This document shows positions 32,831-42,313 of a DNA stretch of 64,000 bases, one piece after another. The DNA is from an uncultured Ilyobacter sp. Its GTDB lineage: Bacteria > Fusobacteriota > Fusobacteriia > Fusobacteriales > Fusobacteriaceae. Position numbers and translations under genes: made by a program. Under the pieces are notes generated by a model, which did not search any database, was not told where the DNA came from, and saw only the letters and a program-made list of their open reading frames with translations. The stretch's first letter is position 1, and every line of letters begins with the position of its first letter. The stretch lies in contig NZ_OY764059.1 in NCBI RefSeq assembly GCF_963668085.1, positions 806,001-870,000 on the forward strand, in the 5' to 3' direction.

Positions 32831-35116
32831 ATGAGATATTATGGAGTTTATGTAGACGGAACAAATGATTTTTTTACCTATTGCGATATGAAAGATGAAT
32901 TTAATATAGGGGAGAGAGTGGCAGTTCCCTTTAGAGGAAGAATAAAAAGTGGACTGATAGTTTACAGGGAAATCTGCGAGAGCTTTGAGTTTAAGGTTCT
33001 TCCAATAAGCAGGAAATTAGAGAGTCATATTCACCTTTCTAAGGAAATGATTAAGTTACTGTTGTGGATGAAAAATTATTACCTTTGCTCCTTTGGACAG
33101 AGCTTCGGAGCAGCTGTTCCGGGAAACCTAAAGGTAGAGTATTCTTACAATTATAGATTCATAGAAAACCCCCCTCTAAAAACAGAGAAAGAAAAAAATC
33201 TTGGAGACTACTTCAGGGAAAAGTCAGAAGTTACAAAGACCACTTTATATAAAAATTTTTCAAAGGAACTTATTAGAGAGGCCTTGGAAAAAGGTGTTCT
33301 AAAAGGTAAAAACAAACTTTCCCTAGAAGACAATTCAAAAATAGAGTACCAAGAATTATCTGAATACTTTTCTAATAGAATGTGTATAAGCAAAACGACA
33401 TTGGAAAAGAAATTTTCTAAAGAGATAATAGATAAAATGCTTAGACGGGGGTCACTATCCCTAGAAAAGACCCTAAAAGATAACAGGAAAATTTATGATA
33501 TAGATGAAGCTGACGGTGTATATTCTAAAGAGAATACAATTTTGAATAAGGAACAGGAAACAGCAGTAAGGGAGATAGAAAATTCAGAAAAGAGATATTT
33601 CCTTTTGAAGGGAGTAACAGGATCTGGAAAAACAGAAGTTTATCTTAGGCTCATAAGAAGGGCCTTAGAAAAAGGTCAAGGTTCTATATTTCTTGTTCCT
33701 GAGATATCCTTAACGCCACAGATGGTAAAGAGATTCAAAGGTGAATTCAGAGAAAATATAGCTATTTTACACAGTAAACTAACTCCTGTCCAGCGGGCCA
33801 AGGAGTGGCTCAGTATTTACACTGGAGAAAAGAAGGTTGTTCTAGGAGTCAGGTCAGCTGTCTTTGCTCCTGTGAAAGATCTAAAATATGTTATAATAGA
33901 TGAGGAGCACGAAGCCACATATAAACAAGACAGTAACCCCAGATACAATGCAAAGTATGTTGGGATAAAAAGAGGGGAGCTAGAAGACGCAAAGGTTGTA
34001 CTAGGGTCGGCAACCCCTTCTATAGAAAGTTATTATTTTGCAAAAGAGGGAGTTTTTAGACTTTTAGAACTGAACCAGCGATACAACGGGGCAAATCTCC
34101 CAAAACTAAAGTTAGTGGATATGAAGGATGAGAAGAGCCATTATTTCAGCAGGGAACTTTTGAAGGATATGTCTGAAACCCTGAGAAAAGATGAGCAGAT
34201 AATGCTGCTGTTAAACAGAAAGGGTTATTCTACATATATCCAGTGTCTAGAGTGCGGTCATGTAGAAGAATGTCCACATTGTTCTATAACCATGAACTAT
34301 TATATGAGCCAAGGGATTTATAAATGCAACTACTGTGGAGAAACCAAAAGATACACAGGTACCTGCAGCAAATGTAAGAGCAAGAATCTGAGTCATATGG
34401 GAAAAGGAACAGAAAGACTTGAAGAGGAGATAAGAAAGCACTTTGATGTGGGAATTATAAGAGTGGATTCTGAAAGTAGCAGAGAAAGGAACTTTTATGA
34501 TAATATGTATAGGGAGTTTCTGGAAAAAAAATATCACATAATGCTTGGAACTCAGATAATATCCAAGGGTTTCCACTTTCCAAATGTAACTCTGGTAGGG
34601 GTTATAAACGCAGATTCCATAATGAATTTTCCAGACTTTCGTTCTGGGGAAAAGACTTTTCAGCTTGTGAGTCAGGTAGCCGGAAGAGCCGGTAGAGAAA
34701 GTAAAAAAGGAGAGGTCCTGATACAGACTTTTCAGCCGGAAAATCATGTGATGAAAAGAATAATGGAAGGTGACTATGAGGGGTTTTACTCTGATGAGAT
34801 TGAGACAAGAAAGATACTTTCTTATCCTCCCTTTTCAAGGATTATAAATATAATAATAACTTCTACAAAGGAGGAGGGCCTCGAGAACTATGCTAGAAGC
34901 TTTTATGATATGATAAAAGAACAGGGTATAGAGGTCTACGGGCCTATGAAGGCTCCTATATATAGAATTAAGGGGCGATATAGATATCAAATCTTTCTAA
35001 AGGGAACAAGAAAGAAGATGAATGCTGTAAAACCCTTCCTTGAGAAATGCAGCTGTGAACTGCGAAATGAAAAATACCGAGTGGTCATAGATGTTGACCC
35101 GATAAATTTAATGTGA
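32831..35116 (+). CDS. priA: Primosomal protein N' (replication restart helicase)
   Basis: Superfamily 2 helicase that reloads the replisome at stalled forks. GVTGSGKTEVYL is Walker A (about residue 262) and DEEHEATYKQD is motif II (about 357). The zinc region has eight Cys: CLECGHVEECPHC and CNYCGETKRYTGTCSKC (residues about 472-517). Further motifs LLNRKGYS, GTQIISKGFHFPNV and QVAGRAGR are present. Length 761 is normal. The N-terminal DNA-binding domain is divergent. It starts 11 bp after the PBP stop codon. Confidence 0.95.
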   Translation: MRYYGVYVDGTNDFFTYCDMKDEFNIGERVAVPFRGRIKSGLIVYREICESFEFKVLPISRKLESHIHLSKEMIKLLLWMKNYYLCSFGQSFGAAVPGNLKVEYSYNYRFIENPPLKTEKEKNLGDYFREKSEVTKTTLYKNFSKELIREALEKGVLKGKNKLSLEDNSKIEYQELSEYFSNRMCISKTTLEKKFSKEIIDKMLRRGSLSLEKTLKDNRKIYDIDEADGVYSKENTILNKEQETAVREIENSEKRYFLLKGVTGSGKTEVYLRLIRRALEKGQGSIFLVPEISLTPQMVKRFKGEFRENIAILHSKLTPVQRAKEWLSIYTGEKKVVLGVRSAVFAPVKDLKYVIIDEEHEATYKQDSNPRYNAKYVGIKRGELEDAKVVLGSATPSIESYYFAKEGVFRLLELNQRYNGANLPKLKLVDMKDEKSHYFSRELLKDMSETLRKDEQIMLLLNRKGYSTYIQCLECGHVEECPHCSITMNYYMSQGIYKCNYCGETKRYTGTCSKCKSKNLSHMGKGTERLEEEIRKHFDVGIIRVDSESSRERNFYDNMYREFLEKKYHIMLGTQIISKGFHFPNVTLVGVINADSIMNFPDFRSGEKTFQLVSQVAGRAGRESKKGEVLIQTFQPENHVMKRIMEGDYEGFYSDEIETRKILSYPPFSRIINIIITSTKEEGLENYARSFYDMIKEQGIEVYGPMKAPIYRIKGRYRYQIFLKGTRKKMNAVKPFLEKCSCELRNEKYRVVIDVDPINLM

Positions 35117-35129
35117 TGAGGTGATAAAC

Positions 35130-35639
35130 ATGGTTTATGATATAAGAACTTACGGTGATCCTGTTCTAAGGAAAGAGGCTTTGCCAGTGGAAGATGTAAA
35201 TGATGAGATAAGAGAGATAATAGACAGCATGGTTGAAAGTATGCACGAGGCTGGGGGAGTTGGCCTAGCAGCACCGCAAATTGGGGTAAGTAAGAGGATA
35301 TTTGTGATTGATATAGAGGATGGGAATATAAGGAAAGTAATAAACCCAGAATTTTTAGAGTTCTCTGACGAGATTGTAGAACATGAAGAGGGCTGCCTCA
35401 GTGTACCTGGAGTTTATAAAAAAGTAAAAAGACCAGCAAGAGTCAAGATAAAATATACCAATGAAAAGGGAGAAGAGGTAATAGAAGATGCAGAAGGACT
35501 TCTTTCTAGAGCATTTCAACATGAAGCAGACCATTTAGATGCGACTCTTTTTGTGGATAAATTGTCCCCTGTAGCAAAAAGAATGGTGTCGAAAAAACTC
35601 CAAGCACTGAAAAAAGAGACTGAGAAAAAAGGACTTTAA
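35130..35639 (+). CDS. def: Peptide deformylase
   Basis: Removes the formyl group from nascent N-formylmethionine. GVGLAAPQIGV (motif 1), EGCLSVPGV (motif 2, with the metal Cys) and QHEADHLD (motif 3, H-E-x2-x-H metal site) are all intact. About 169 residues. The frame also opens at a GTG at 35121, but GAGGTG at 6 nt supports the ATG at 35130. It stands directly before fmt, the enzyme that adds the formyl group, as in many bacteria. Confidence 0.96.
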   Translation: MVYDIRTYGDPVLRKEALPVEDVNDEIREIIDSMVESMHEAGGVGLAAPQIGVSKRIFVIDIEDGNIRKVINPEFLEFSDEIVEHEEGCLSVPGVYKKVKRPARVKIKYTNEKGEEVIEDAEGLLSRAFQHEADHLDATLFVDKLSPVAKRMVSKKLQALKKETEKKGL

Positions 35640-35658
35640 TATAGAGGGGATGGTTTAA

Positions 35659-36603
35659 TTGAGAATACTTTTTATGGGTACCCCTGATTTTGCGGTACCA
35701 TCACTTGATTTACTAAATAAGCACCATGAAATTGCAGGGGTTTTCACAAAAATAGATAAACCCAATATGAGAGGTAAAAAAATAAAGTTTACACCTGTAA
35801 AGGAGTATGCATTAGAGCATGAGATTCCTGTATACCAGCCAAAATCTGTAAAAACACAGGAAACACTGGATCTTGTAAGGGAGATAAATCCAGATCTGAT
35901 AGTAGTAGTGGCATACGGTAAAATTCTTCCGAAAGAATTGATCGATATACCCAAATACGGTGTGATAAATGTTCATTCCTCTCTTTTGCCTAAATACAGA
36001 GGAGCCGCACCTATCCATGCAGCAATAATAAACGGAGATACAGAGTCAGGAGTCTCTATAATGTACATTGCAGAAGAGTTAGATGCTGGAGACGTGATAC
36101 TTCAGGGGAAGACTCCTATAAATGAGGAGGATACCCTAGAAACCCTGCATGACAGGCTGATGAATATAGGGGCAGAAACCCTTTTAGAGGCGGTAGACCT
36201 CATAGGAAAAGAAAGGGCTCCTAGAATATCTCAGGATCATGAAAAAGCAACCTTTGTAAAACCATTTAAAAAAGAAGACTGTGAAATAAATTGGAATCAA
36301 GAAAATTTTAAAATATATAATTTTGTGAGAGGGATGAATCCTTTTCCAAGTGCCCACACATATAACCAGGGTAAAATCTACAAAATCTACAAAGTTGAAA
36401 AAATCTCACGTGAATACGAGGGAGAGCCAGGGGAGATAGTTGAACTGCTAAAGGGGAGGGGCCCTGTTGTAAAAACTGGAAACGGGAGTGTAATAATTGC
36501 TGAAGCTAAGCCTGAAAACAAAAAAAAGCTTACAGGTCCAGACCTTGTTAACGGAAACTATTTTAGTATTGGCACAAAATTTGAGAACAGCAAAATAAAA
36601 TAG
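35659..36603 (+). CDS. fmt: Methionyl-tRNA formyltransferase
   Basis: Formylates initiator Met-tRNA using 10-formyl-tetrahydrofolate; folD three genes later helps supply that folate. RILFMGTPDFAVPSL opens the protein, and the catalytic block SLLPKYRGAAPIHAAI carries the conserved residues. A C-terminal OB-like domain starts near residue 210. Length 314 is normal. The start is TTG with GAGGGG upstream, matching the standard N-terminus. It precedes rex by 16 bp. Confidence 0.96.
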   Translation: MRILFMGTPDFAVPSLDLLNKHHEIAGVFTKIDKPNMRGKKIKFTPVKEYALEHEIPVYQPKSVKTQETLDLVREINPDLIVVVAYGKILPKELIDIPKYGVINVHSSLLPKYRGAAPIHAAIINGDTESGVSIMYIAEELDAGDVILQGKTPINEEDTLETLHDRLMNIGAETLLEAVDLIGKERAPRISQDHEKATFVKPFKKEDCEINWNQENFKIYNFVRGMNPFPSAHTYNQGKIYKIYKVEKISREYEGEPGEIVELLKGRGPVVKTGNGSVIIAEAKPENKKKLTGPDLVNGNYFSIGTKFENSKIK

Positions 36604-36619
36604 CTTAGGAGGAGTAATC

Positions 36620-37282
36620 GTGATTAGTTTGGTGACTGACAAAGAAAAAATATCCCCGAGGGTAATTGAGAGGCTAACTAGATACTTAAGATGTCTGGAA
36701 AATCTCTCACCTGATGATTACATATCTTCTGAGGAGATGGCTGAAAGAATGGGGCTTACAGCAGCTCAAATCAGAAAAGATCTGTCAAACTTCATTTCAG
36801 ATTTTGGAGAAGGTTTTGGAGTTAGAGGGAAGGGGTATCAAGTAAGGATTTTGTACAGCGGAATAGAGAAAATTTTGGGGGTTCATAAAACAAACAATAT
36901 CATAATTATAGGTGCTGGAAGATTAGGGGGAGCCCTTCTTGCAGAACCTGAGTTTACAAAGGAAAGTTTTAATGTAATAGGTGTATTTGATGTAGCAGAT
37001 TACAAAGTCGGAAAAGAGGTAAACGGAATAAAAATTCGGCATACTTCTGAGATAGAGTATTTCTTGAACACAAAAGATAGAGTAGATATAGCAATCCTCA
37101 CTGTTCCTAAAAGTGTTGCTCAGGACGTGGCAACAATCTTGATAAAAGCCGGAGTTAAATCTTTCTTGAATTTTGCACCTTTGAAACTTGAAGTTCCTGA
37201 AGATGTAGTGGTATCAAACATAGACTTGTACGGGAAGCTTCAAGAATTAAATTACTGGAAGGAGAAAGTAAATCAATGGTAG
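36620..37282 (+). CDS. rex: Redox-sensing transcriptional repressor Rex
   Basis: Senses the NADH/NAD+ ratio and represses fermentation and hydrogen genes when NADH is low. The N-terminal winged helix (PRVIERLTRYLRCLENL, then LTAAQIRKDLSNF) and a Rossmann domain starting IIIGAGRLGGALL (residues about 94-106) are diagnostic. Length 220 is normal. The GTG start follows GGAGGAG. The gene overlaps folD by 7 bp. Likely targets in this window are the alcohol dehydrogenase region and the hydrogenase operon, where I see one fair and one weak Rex-like site. Confidence 0.95.
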   Translation: MISLVTDKEKISPRVIERLTRYLRCLENLSPDDYISSEEMAERMGLTAAQIRKDLSNFISDFGEGFGVRGKGYQVRILYSGIEKILGVHKTNNIIIIGAGRLGGALLAEPEFTKESFNVIGVFDVADYKVGKEVNGIKIRHTSEIEYFLNTKDRVDIAILTVPKSVAQDVATILIKAGVKSFLNFAPLKLEVPEDVVVSNIDLYGKLQELNYWKEKVNQW

Positions 37283-38124
37283 TTATAGATGGTAAGAAAA
37301 TATCCACAGAGATAAAAGAAGAGATAAAAAAAGAAGTGTTAGAATACAAAGAGAATACGGGTCAGACTCCTGGTCTTGCAGTAGTTTTGGTAGGAGAGAA
37401 TCCAGCTTCAAAGGTATATGTTAATTCTAAGGTGAAAAGCTGTGGAGACTTGGGTTTTTATTCTGAAAAGCATGTTTTAGAGGAAAATTCAAGTGAAGAG
37501 GAAGTGCTAGAATTAATAGATAAACTCAATGAAAATGAGAAAGTTCACGGAATATTGGTCCAATTGCCACTTCCTAAACATATAGACGAAAAAAAAGTTA
37601 CAAATAGAATAGCTTCAGAAAAAGATGTAGATGGTTTTAAACCTGAAAATCTTGGAAAAGTCATGATAGGTGAAGACGACGGATTTAAATCTTGTACACC
37701 TTACGGTGTAATAGAATTACTCAAAAGAAGTGGCATAGAGATAGCAGGAAAGGATGCTGTGATAGTAGGAAGAAGCAACATAGTCGGAAAACCCCTAGTA
37801 GGACTACTGATCAGCGAGAGTGCCACAGTGACTATATGTCATAGCAGAACTAAAAACTTGACTGAGAAAACAAAACAGGCTGATATATTGATAGCGGCTG
37901 TGGGTAAAGCAGGATTTATTACAAAAGATATGGTAAAAGAAGGTGCAGTAGTAATAGATGTAGGTATAAACAGAAATGAAGCCGGAAAGCTCTGTGGAGA
38001 CGTGGCATTTGATGAAGTGGCTCCAATGACATCTGCAATTACACCTGTTCCCGGGGGAGTAGGGCCTATGACAATAGCCATGTTAATGAAGAATACAATG
38101 AAATCTTTTAAAAAGTCACTATAA
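37276..38124 (+). CDS. folD: Bifunctional methylenetetrahydrofolate dehydrogenase/cyclohydrolase
   Basis: Interconverts 5,10-methylene- and 10-formyl-tetrahydrofolate with NADP. KVYVNSKVKSC carries the catalytic Tyr/Lys pattern, VQLPLPKHID the substrate loop, KDVDGFKPENLG, the nucleotide motif GRSNIVGKP, and PVPGGVGPMTIAMLM are all intact. Length 282. It overlaps rex and probably belongs to the PBP-priA-def-fmt-rex transcript; a separate promoter appears after it. Confidence 0.96.
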   Translation: MVVIDGKKISTEIKEEIKKEVLEYKENTGQTPGLAVVLVGENPASKVYVNSKVKSCGDLGFYSEKHVLEENSSEEEVLELIDKLNENEKVHGILVQLPLPKHIDEKKVTNRIASEKDVDGFKPENLGKVMIGEDDGFKSCTPYGVIELLKRSGIEIAGKDAVIVGRSNIVGKPLVGLLISESATVTICHSRTKNLTEKTKQADILIAAVGKAGFITKDMVKEGAVVIDVGINRNEAGKLCGDVAFDEVAPMTSAITPVPGGVGPMTIAMLMKNTMKSFKKSL

Positions 38125-38144
38125 ATTCATTGGTATATTTTAGC

Positions 38145-38173
38145 TTGAAAATCTATACTGAAAATGCTAGAAT
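38145..38173 (+). promoter_or_regulatory. Promoter before the ACT protein and accB
   Basis: TTGAAA, 17-bp spacer, TAGAAT, about 46 bp before the start codon. Confidence 0.65.
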
Positions 38174-38218
38174 ACATTTTAGTGGATTTTAAATCATATT
38201 ATAGAAGGTGATTGAGGG

Positions 38219-38668
38219 ATGAGCAAAAAAGAGAAAAGAGAGTACTACATTGTAGATAAACGTATTCTGCCAAACTCAATACAAAACGTAATAAAAGTAA
38301 ATGATATCGTTCAGATTGAAAAAATATCTAAATATGAAGCCATAAAGAGAGTAGGTATAAGTAGAAGTACTTATTATAAATATAAAGATTTTATAAAACC
38401 TTTCTTCGAAAGTGGAAAGGAAACAGTTTTTAGTGTTTATATGTCTCTGGAGGACAAACCTGGAGTTTTGGCCAGAATACTAGATGTCGTTGCAGACACG
38501 GGTATGAATATACTGACCATAACTCAAAATATACCAATTGACGGAACTTCTAAGGTAACTATATCTCTTCAGACCAACGAGGATATGCTCAGAAAAATCG
38601 AAGGAATGCTAGAGAATATAACAGGACTAGAAGGAGTAAAAGATCTAAGAGTTATTGGTAGTAATTAG
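38219..38668 (+). CDS. ACT-domain protein (PheB/UPF0735-like)
   Basis: A 149-residue protein. The N-terminal half has a helix-turn-helix-like RVGISRSTYYKYKDFI, and the C-terminal half is a single ACT domain beginning VYMSLEDKPGVLARILDVVADTGMNILTI. ACT domains bind amino acids. The family (UPF0735, PheB) has no firm function. It is followed 14 bp later by accB and probably co-transcribed. A regulatory role is a reasonable guess only. Confidence 0.85.
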   Translation: MSKKEKREYYIVDKRILPNSIQNVIKVNDIVQIEKISKYEAIKRVGISRSTYYKYKDFIKPFFESGKETVFSVYMSLEDKPGVLARILDVVADTGMNILTITQNIPIDGTSKVTISLQTNEDMLRKIEGMLENITGLEGVKDLRVIGSN

Positions 38669-38682
38669 ATATAGGGGGAAAT

Positions 38683-39138
38683 ATGAAGATTGATGTAAAA
38701 ACGATAAGAGAATTGGCAGAAAATATAGAAAAGTACAACTTACAAGAGGTAACTGTAGAAAGTGAAGGTGCTAAGGTAACTTTAAAAAGAGAAGTAGCTG
38801 CACCTGAAACAACACATGCAAGTGTAGCTATGACTACTCCTGCACCTGTAGCTGCAGCGGCAAGTAAAGCGACATCACCTGCTGCAGAAAAAATAGAAGA
38901 AAAATATGAATCTATCAACTCTCCTATGATGGGAACTTTTTATAAAGCACCTGCACCTGATGCACCTGACTTTGTAAAGGAGGGGCAGGAGGTAAAGCAG
39001 GGGGATACCCTTTGCATAGTTGAGGCTATGAAACTTATGAATGAAATAAAGGCTTCAAGAGATGGAAAAATAGTTAAAATTCTGTTAGAAGACGGAGCAC
39101 CTGTAGTCAAAGGAGATAAATTATTTCTGATTGACTAA
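38683..39138 (+). CDS. accB: Biotin carboxyl carrier protein
   Basis: Carries biotin for a biotin-dependent carboxylase, normally acetyl-CoA carboxylase. The biotinylation site VEAMKLMNEI is intact at about residue 118. An Ala/Pro/Thr-rich linker (about residues 45-70) precedes the lipoyl-like domain. Length 151 is typical AccB. GGGGGA precedes the ATG. No other acc subunit is next to it, so a role in another carboxylase or decarboxylase (for example a sodium pump) cannot be excluded. A terminator follows. Confidence 0.9.
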   Translation: MKIDVKTIRELAENIEKYNLQEVTVESEGAKVTLKREVAAPETTHASVAMTTPAPVAAAASKATSPAAEKIEEKYESINSPMMGTFYKAPAPDAPDFVKEGQEVKQGDTLCIVEAMKLMNEIKASRDGKIVKILLEDGAPVVKGDKLFLID

Positions 39139-39165
39139 AAAAAGCGGTTATATACCGCTTTTTTT
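39137..39165 (+). terminator. Terminator of accB
   Basis: AAAAGCGGT/ACCGCTTTT hairpin with a U-run. Confidence 0.85.
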
Positions 39166-39351
39166 ATATCTATATAACTCCAAAAAAAATGAAAAATTAC
39201 AACGAGCAGTTAAAATTATTTATACAGATTTATTTGGGACGAGACAAATAATAAAGCAGCATAGGCCATAGATAAGAAATAAAGATATATTAAAAAAGAA
39301 ATTAATTTTATATAGGTATATATAATAATACATAATCGAGGAGGAATATTC

Positions 39352-39804
39352 ATGGAAAAAACGCTACTGATAATCAAACCTGACGGAGTTCAAAGAGGCC
39401 TTGTGGGGAAAATTCTCGCGAAAATCGAAAAGAAAGGATTTAAAATTTCTGCAATGAAACTTGAAAAAATTTCCGAAGAAAAAGCAGGAGTTCATTATGC
39501 AGAACATAAAGGGAAGGGGTTTTACTCTGAGCTTTTAGAGTTTATTACTTCTAGTCCTAGTGTTTTGGCAGTTATAGAGGGTAAAAATGTTATAGAGGGT
39601 CTGAGAAAAATGGCAGGGAAAACAAATCCACTTGAAGCGGACCTTGGTACAATTAGAGGAGATTTTGCAGTGGTAGTATCTCAGAATATAGTTCATACAT
39701 CAGATGGTCCTGAAAGTTCTAAAAGGGAGATTGAAAACTTTTTTTCAGAAGAGGAGATACAAACACATATTCTATGTACTGAAGGATGGACTTACGGAGA
39801 TTAG
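39352..39804 (+). CDS. ndk: Nucleoside diphosphate kinase
   Basis: Exchanges the gamma phosphate among nucleotides. KTLLIIKPDGVQRGLVG is the N-terminal signature and N-x-x-H-x-SD (NIVHTSDGPESSKREI) carries the phospho-acceptor His (about residue 117). Length 150 is normal. GAGGAGG precedes the ATG, and a TATAAT lies at 39321-39326. It stands alone. Confidence 0.96.
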   Translation: MEKTLLIIKPDGVQRGLVGKILAKIEKKGFKISAMKLEKISEEKAGVHYAEHKGKGFYSELLEFITSSPSVLAVIEGKNVIEGLRKMAGKTNPLEADLGTIRGDFAVVVSQNIVHTSDGPESSKREIENFFSEEEIQTHILCTEGWTYGD

Positions 39805-39865
39805 CTCCGAGTTGTTTTTTGATTACTTTTGTGTTAAAATTCAATAAAAATTGGAGGGGTAACTT

Positions 39866-40309
39866 ATGAAAAGGATAGCAGATGTTATAAACAGAGAAGT
39901 TATTTCCATTAGTAAAGAAACATCTTTTGATGATATAATATCTATTATGAAAAATAAAGGGGTAGGAAAACTTCCTGTTGTGTCAGAAGAAAAGGTAATA
40001 GGTGTAGTTACCAGAGATGATATTCTTATTAGAGAGGAAAAAGCACCTCTACCACCTGTAATTGCATTTTGGGATCTTTTGATAACACTTCCAGGGAATA
40101 AAGAATTCAAAAGTAAGCTGAAAAAAATAGCTTCATTCAAGGCGGAAGATATAATGACAGAGGAGTTTTTGAGCAGCTGTCTCGAAGATGACTTAGAAGA
40201 AGTAGTCACAAAGATGATAGAGGAAGAATATTCCTATACTTTGGTAATGGAAAATGAAAAATTAATTGGAATAGTAACAAAAAGCGATCTTATAAAAAAT
40301 TGTTTTTAA
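39866..40309 (+). CDS. CBS-domain protein
   Basis: A 147-residue protein made only of two CBS motifs: the first from about residue 7 with GVGKLPVVSEEKVIGVVTRDDIL, the second from about residue 90 with YSYTLVMENEKLIGIVTKSDL. CBS pairs bind adenosyl ligands such as AMP or ATP. GGAGGGG precedes the ATG. A partner is not evident. It lies just before a CorC-type protein that also has CBS domains, which may be coincidence. Confidence 0.85.
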   Translation: MKRIADVINREVISISKETSFDDIISIMKNKGVGKLPVVSEEKVIGVVTRDDILIREEKAPLPPVIAFWDLLITLPGNKEFKSKLKKIASFKAEDIMTEEFLSSCLEDDLEEVVTKMIEEEYSYTLVMENEKLIGIVTKSDLIKNCF

Positions 40310-40366
40310 TAAATAAATTATTTATGTGTAGAAACACACGATTAAAAAGGAAGGTGTAATTTAAAC

Positions 40367-41632
40367 TTGGGCACGTATGGACAAATTTTACTACTGATTC
40401 TTTTGGTTCTACTATCGGGATTTTTCTCGGCCTCTGAGACAGCTTTGACTGCTTTTAAGACTAGGAATCTTGAAGAGATAAAACATCCTAAAGCAGGAGA
40501 GCTTCTGAAAAAGTGGCTTAAGAGGCCTAATGAGATGCTCACAGGGATACTTCTAGGAAATAATATTGTAAATATTTTGGGTTCTTCAATAGCGACAGCA
40601 ATAACGTTTAATATACTAGGAACAAATAGTACAGCTATATTAACAGCCACTGCTTCTATGACTGCTGTAATTTTGATTTTCGGAGAAATAACTCCAAAAA
40701 TAGTGGCAAAGAATTATTCTGCCAAAATAGCGAAAATTGTTGTAGTACCTGTGTATTATTTCACTTTGCTGACGATACCTTTGATAAAGATACTCATGAT
40801 TATTTCAAAATTTATAGGGAAAATTTTGGGCATACAAATCCATGATGAAACCCTTATGATAACTGCACAAGACATAATTTCATATGTAAATGTGGGGAAG
40901 GCAGAGGGAATCATAGAAGAGGAAGAAAAGGAGATGATACACTCCATATTTGAGTTTAGTGACACTACAGCCAAAGAAGTCATGACTCCTAGAACATCGA
41001 TGTTTGCTCTAGATGCAGAGAGCACAATAAATGAGGTATGGGACGATGTTTTTGAAACAGGATACTCTAGAATACCTGTATATGAAAACGGAATAGACAA
41101 TATTATCGGTGTTTTGTATATAAAAGACCTTTTAAATGTAATAAAAGAGGGAAAAGCTGAGACTCAAATAAAAAATTATTTGAAAAAAGCCTACTTTGTA
41201 CCTGAAACAAAGTCTATCGTAGAAATATTAGGTGACTTTAAGAGAACAAAGGTACATATTGCTATAGCGATAGATGAGTATGGTGGAACAGTAGGAATAG
41301 TTACAATAGAAGACCTCTTAGAAGAGATCGTAGGAGAGATAAGGGATGAATATGACAGAGAGGAAGAAGAAATAATTCGTCCTTTAGGTGATGGTAAATA
41401 TGAAATAGATGCAATGATTGATATAGAAACTCTAAACAAAAATCTAGATATTGAACTTCCAGAATCTGAAGACTATGAAAGTTTAGGTGGTCTTGTGGTT
41501 ACAGAATTAGGTAAGGTGGCAGATACAGGTGATCAGATTGTAGTTAATGAAGTATCTATTAAAGTTCTAGAAGTGGATAAGATGAGGGTTTCAAAAGTAT
41601 TGCTCGAAAAGGAGACAGAGGTGCAGGAATGA
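40367..41632 (+). CDS. CorC/CNNM-family membrane protein (DUF21, CBS pair, CorC_HlyC)
   Basis: Predicted magnesium or cobalt efflux-related membrane protein. Residues 1-190 hold hydrophobic segments of the DUF21 (CNNM) domain with SGFFSASETALTAFK and GNNIVNI. A CBS pair follows (about 200-320; VMTPRTSMFALD, GVLYIKDLL, GGTVGIVTIEDLLEEIVGEI) and a C-terminal CorC_HlyC domain. Length 421 is normal. The TTG start has AGGAAGG upstream. The stop codon overlaps the next gene by 4 bp. Confidence 0.9.
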   Translation: MGTYGQILLLILLVLLSGFFSASETALTAFKTRNLEEIKHPKAGELLKKWLKRPNEMLTGILLGNNIVNILGSSIATAITFNILGTNSTAILTATASMTAVILIFGEITPKIVAKNYSAKIAKIVVVPVYYFTLLTIPLIKILMIISKFIGKILGIQIHDETLMITAQDIISYVNVGKAEGIIEEEEKEMIHSIFEFSDTTAKEVMTPRTSMFALDAESTINEVWDDVFETGYSRIPVYENGIDNIIGVLYIKDLLNVIKEGKAETQIKNYLKKAYFVPETKSIVEILGDFKRTKVHIAIAIDEYGGTVGIVTIEDLLEEIVGEIRDEYDREEEEIIRPLGDGKYEIDAMIDIETLNKNLDIELPESEDYESLGGLVVTELGKVADTGDQIVVNEVSIKVLEVDKMRVSKVLLEKETEVQE

Positions 41633-42297
41633 GAAAAAAATTAAAAAACTGGTTTTATACAGGATTAATAGCTTTGTTACCAGTGATACTTACCTTTTAT
41701 TTTCTTTCTTGGATTTTTCAGATGGTAATTAATTTACTGAGAGATTCCTTTCTTGTAAGAAATTTAACAAAATTTTTATTGGGTCTAGACAGATTTAGTA
41801 AAGTTGAGCAGATTGAAATATATATAAAGCTATCTGTGTATGTGATATCAATTGTAGGTATATTTCTCATAATAACCCTTGTGGGGTTGACCTTGAAGCA
41901 TGTGATAGGAAAAAGAATAGCTAGTTTTCTTGAAAGACTTTTTGTAAAACTACCTGTGATAAAGCAGGTATATACCACACTGAGCCAGATAACCGGGCTA
42001 GTATCCTCAGACAAGGCAAAATCATATCAAAAAGTAGTTTTGATAGAATACCCTAAAAAAGGGATTTATAGTTTGGGTTTTTTAACAAGTGATGGAAATA
42101 GTTATTTTGAAGAGGTGATGGGGAAGGAAAAGATATTAAATATCTTTGTCCCTACATCTCCAAATCCTACTTCTGGAATGTTTATAATGATGGAAGAAAA
42201 AGATGTAAAAGTTTTAAATATTAGAGTTGAAGAGGCCATAAAATTAATTATTTCAGGTGGGGCTATAATTCCTTATTCTGTGTCAAACAGGATTTAG
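41629..42297 (+). CDS. DUF502-family membrane protein
   Basis: A 222-residue protein with two hydrophobic segments near the N-terminus (WFYTGLIALLPVILTFYFL; then ISIVGIFLIITLVGL) and the DUF502 core LPVIKQVYTTLSQI, GIYSLGFLTS and FVPTSPNPTSGMFIM. The family is widespread and of unknown function, sometimes linked to envelope or stress. It overlaps the CorC-like gene and probably is co-transcribed with it and the TPR lipoprotein. Confidence 0.85.
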   Translation: MRKKLKNWFYTGLIALLPVILTFYFLSWIFQMVINLLRDSFLVRNLTKFLLGLDRFSKVEQIEIYIKLSVYVISIVGIFLIITLVGLTLKHVIGKRIASFLERLFVKLPVIKQVYTTLSQITGLVSSDKAKSYQKVVLIEYPKKGIYSLGFLTSDGNSYFEEVMGKEKILNIFVPTSPNPTSGMFIMMEEKDVKVLNIRVEEAIKLIISGGAIIPYSVSNRI

Positions 42298-42313
42298 TAA
42301 AACAGGGGGGACT

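Noticed and set aside
39842..40209. Long minus-strand reading frames opposite the CBS, CorC and similar genes.
   Set aside because: They mirror the coding frame of AT-rich real genes and have no ribosome binding sites.
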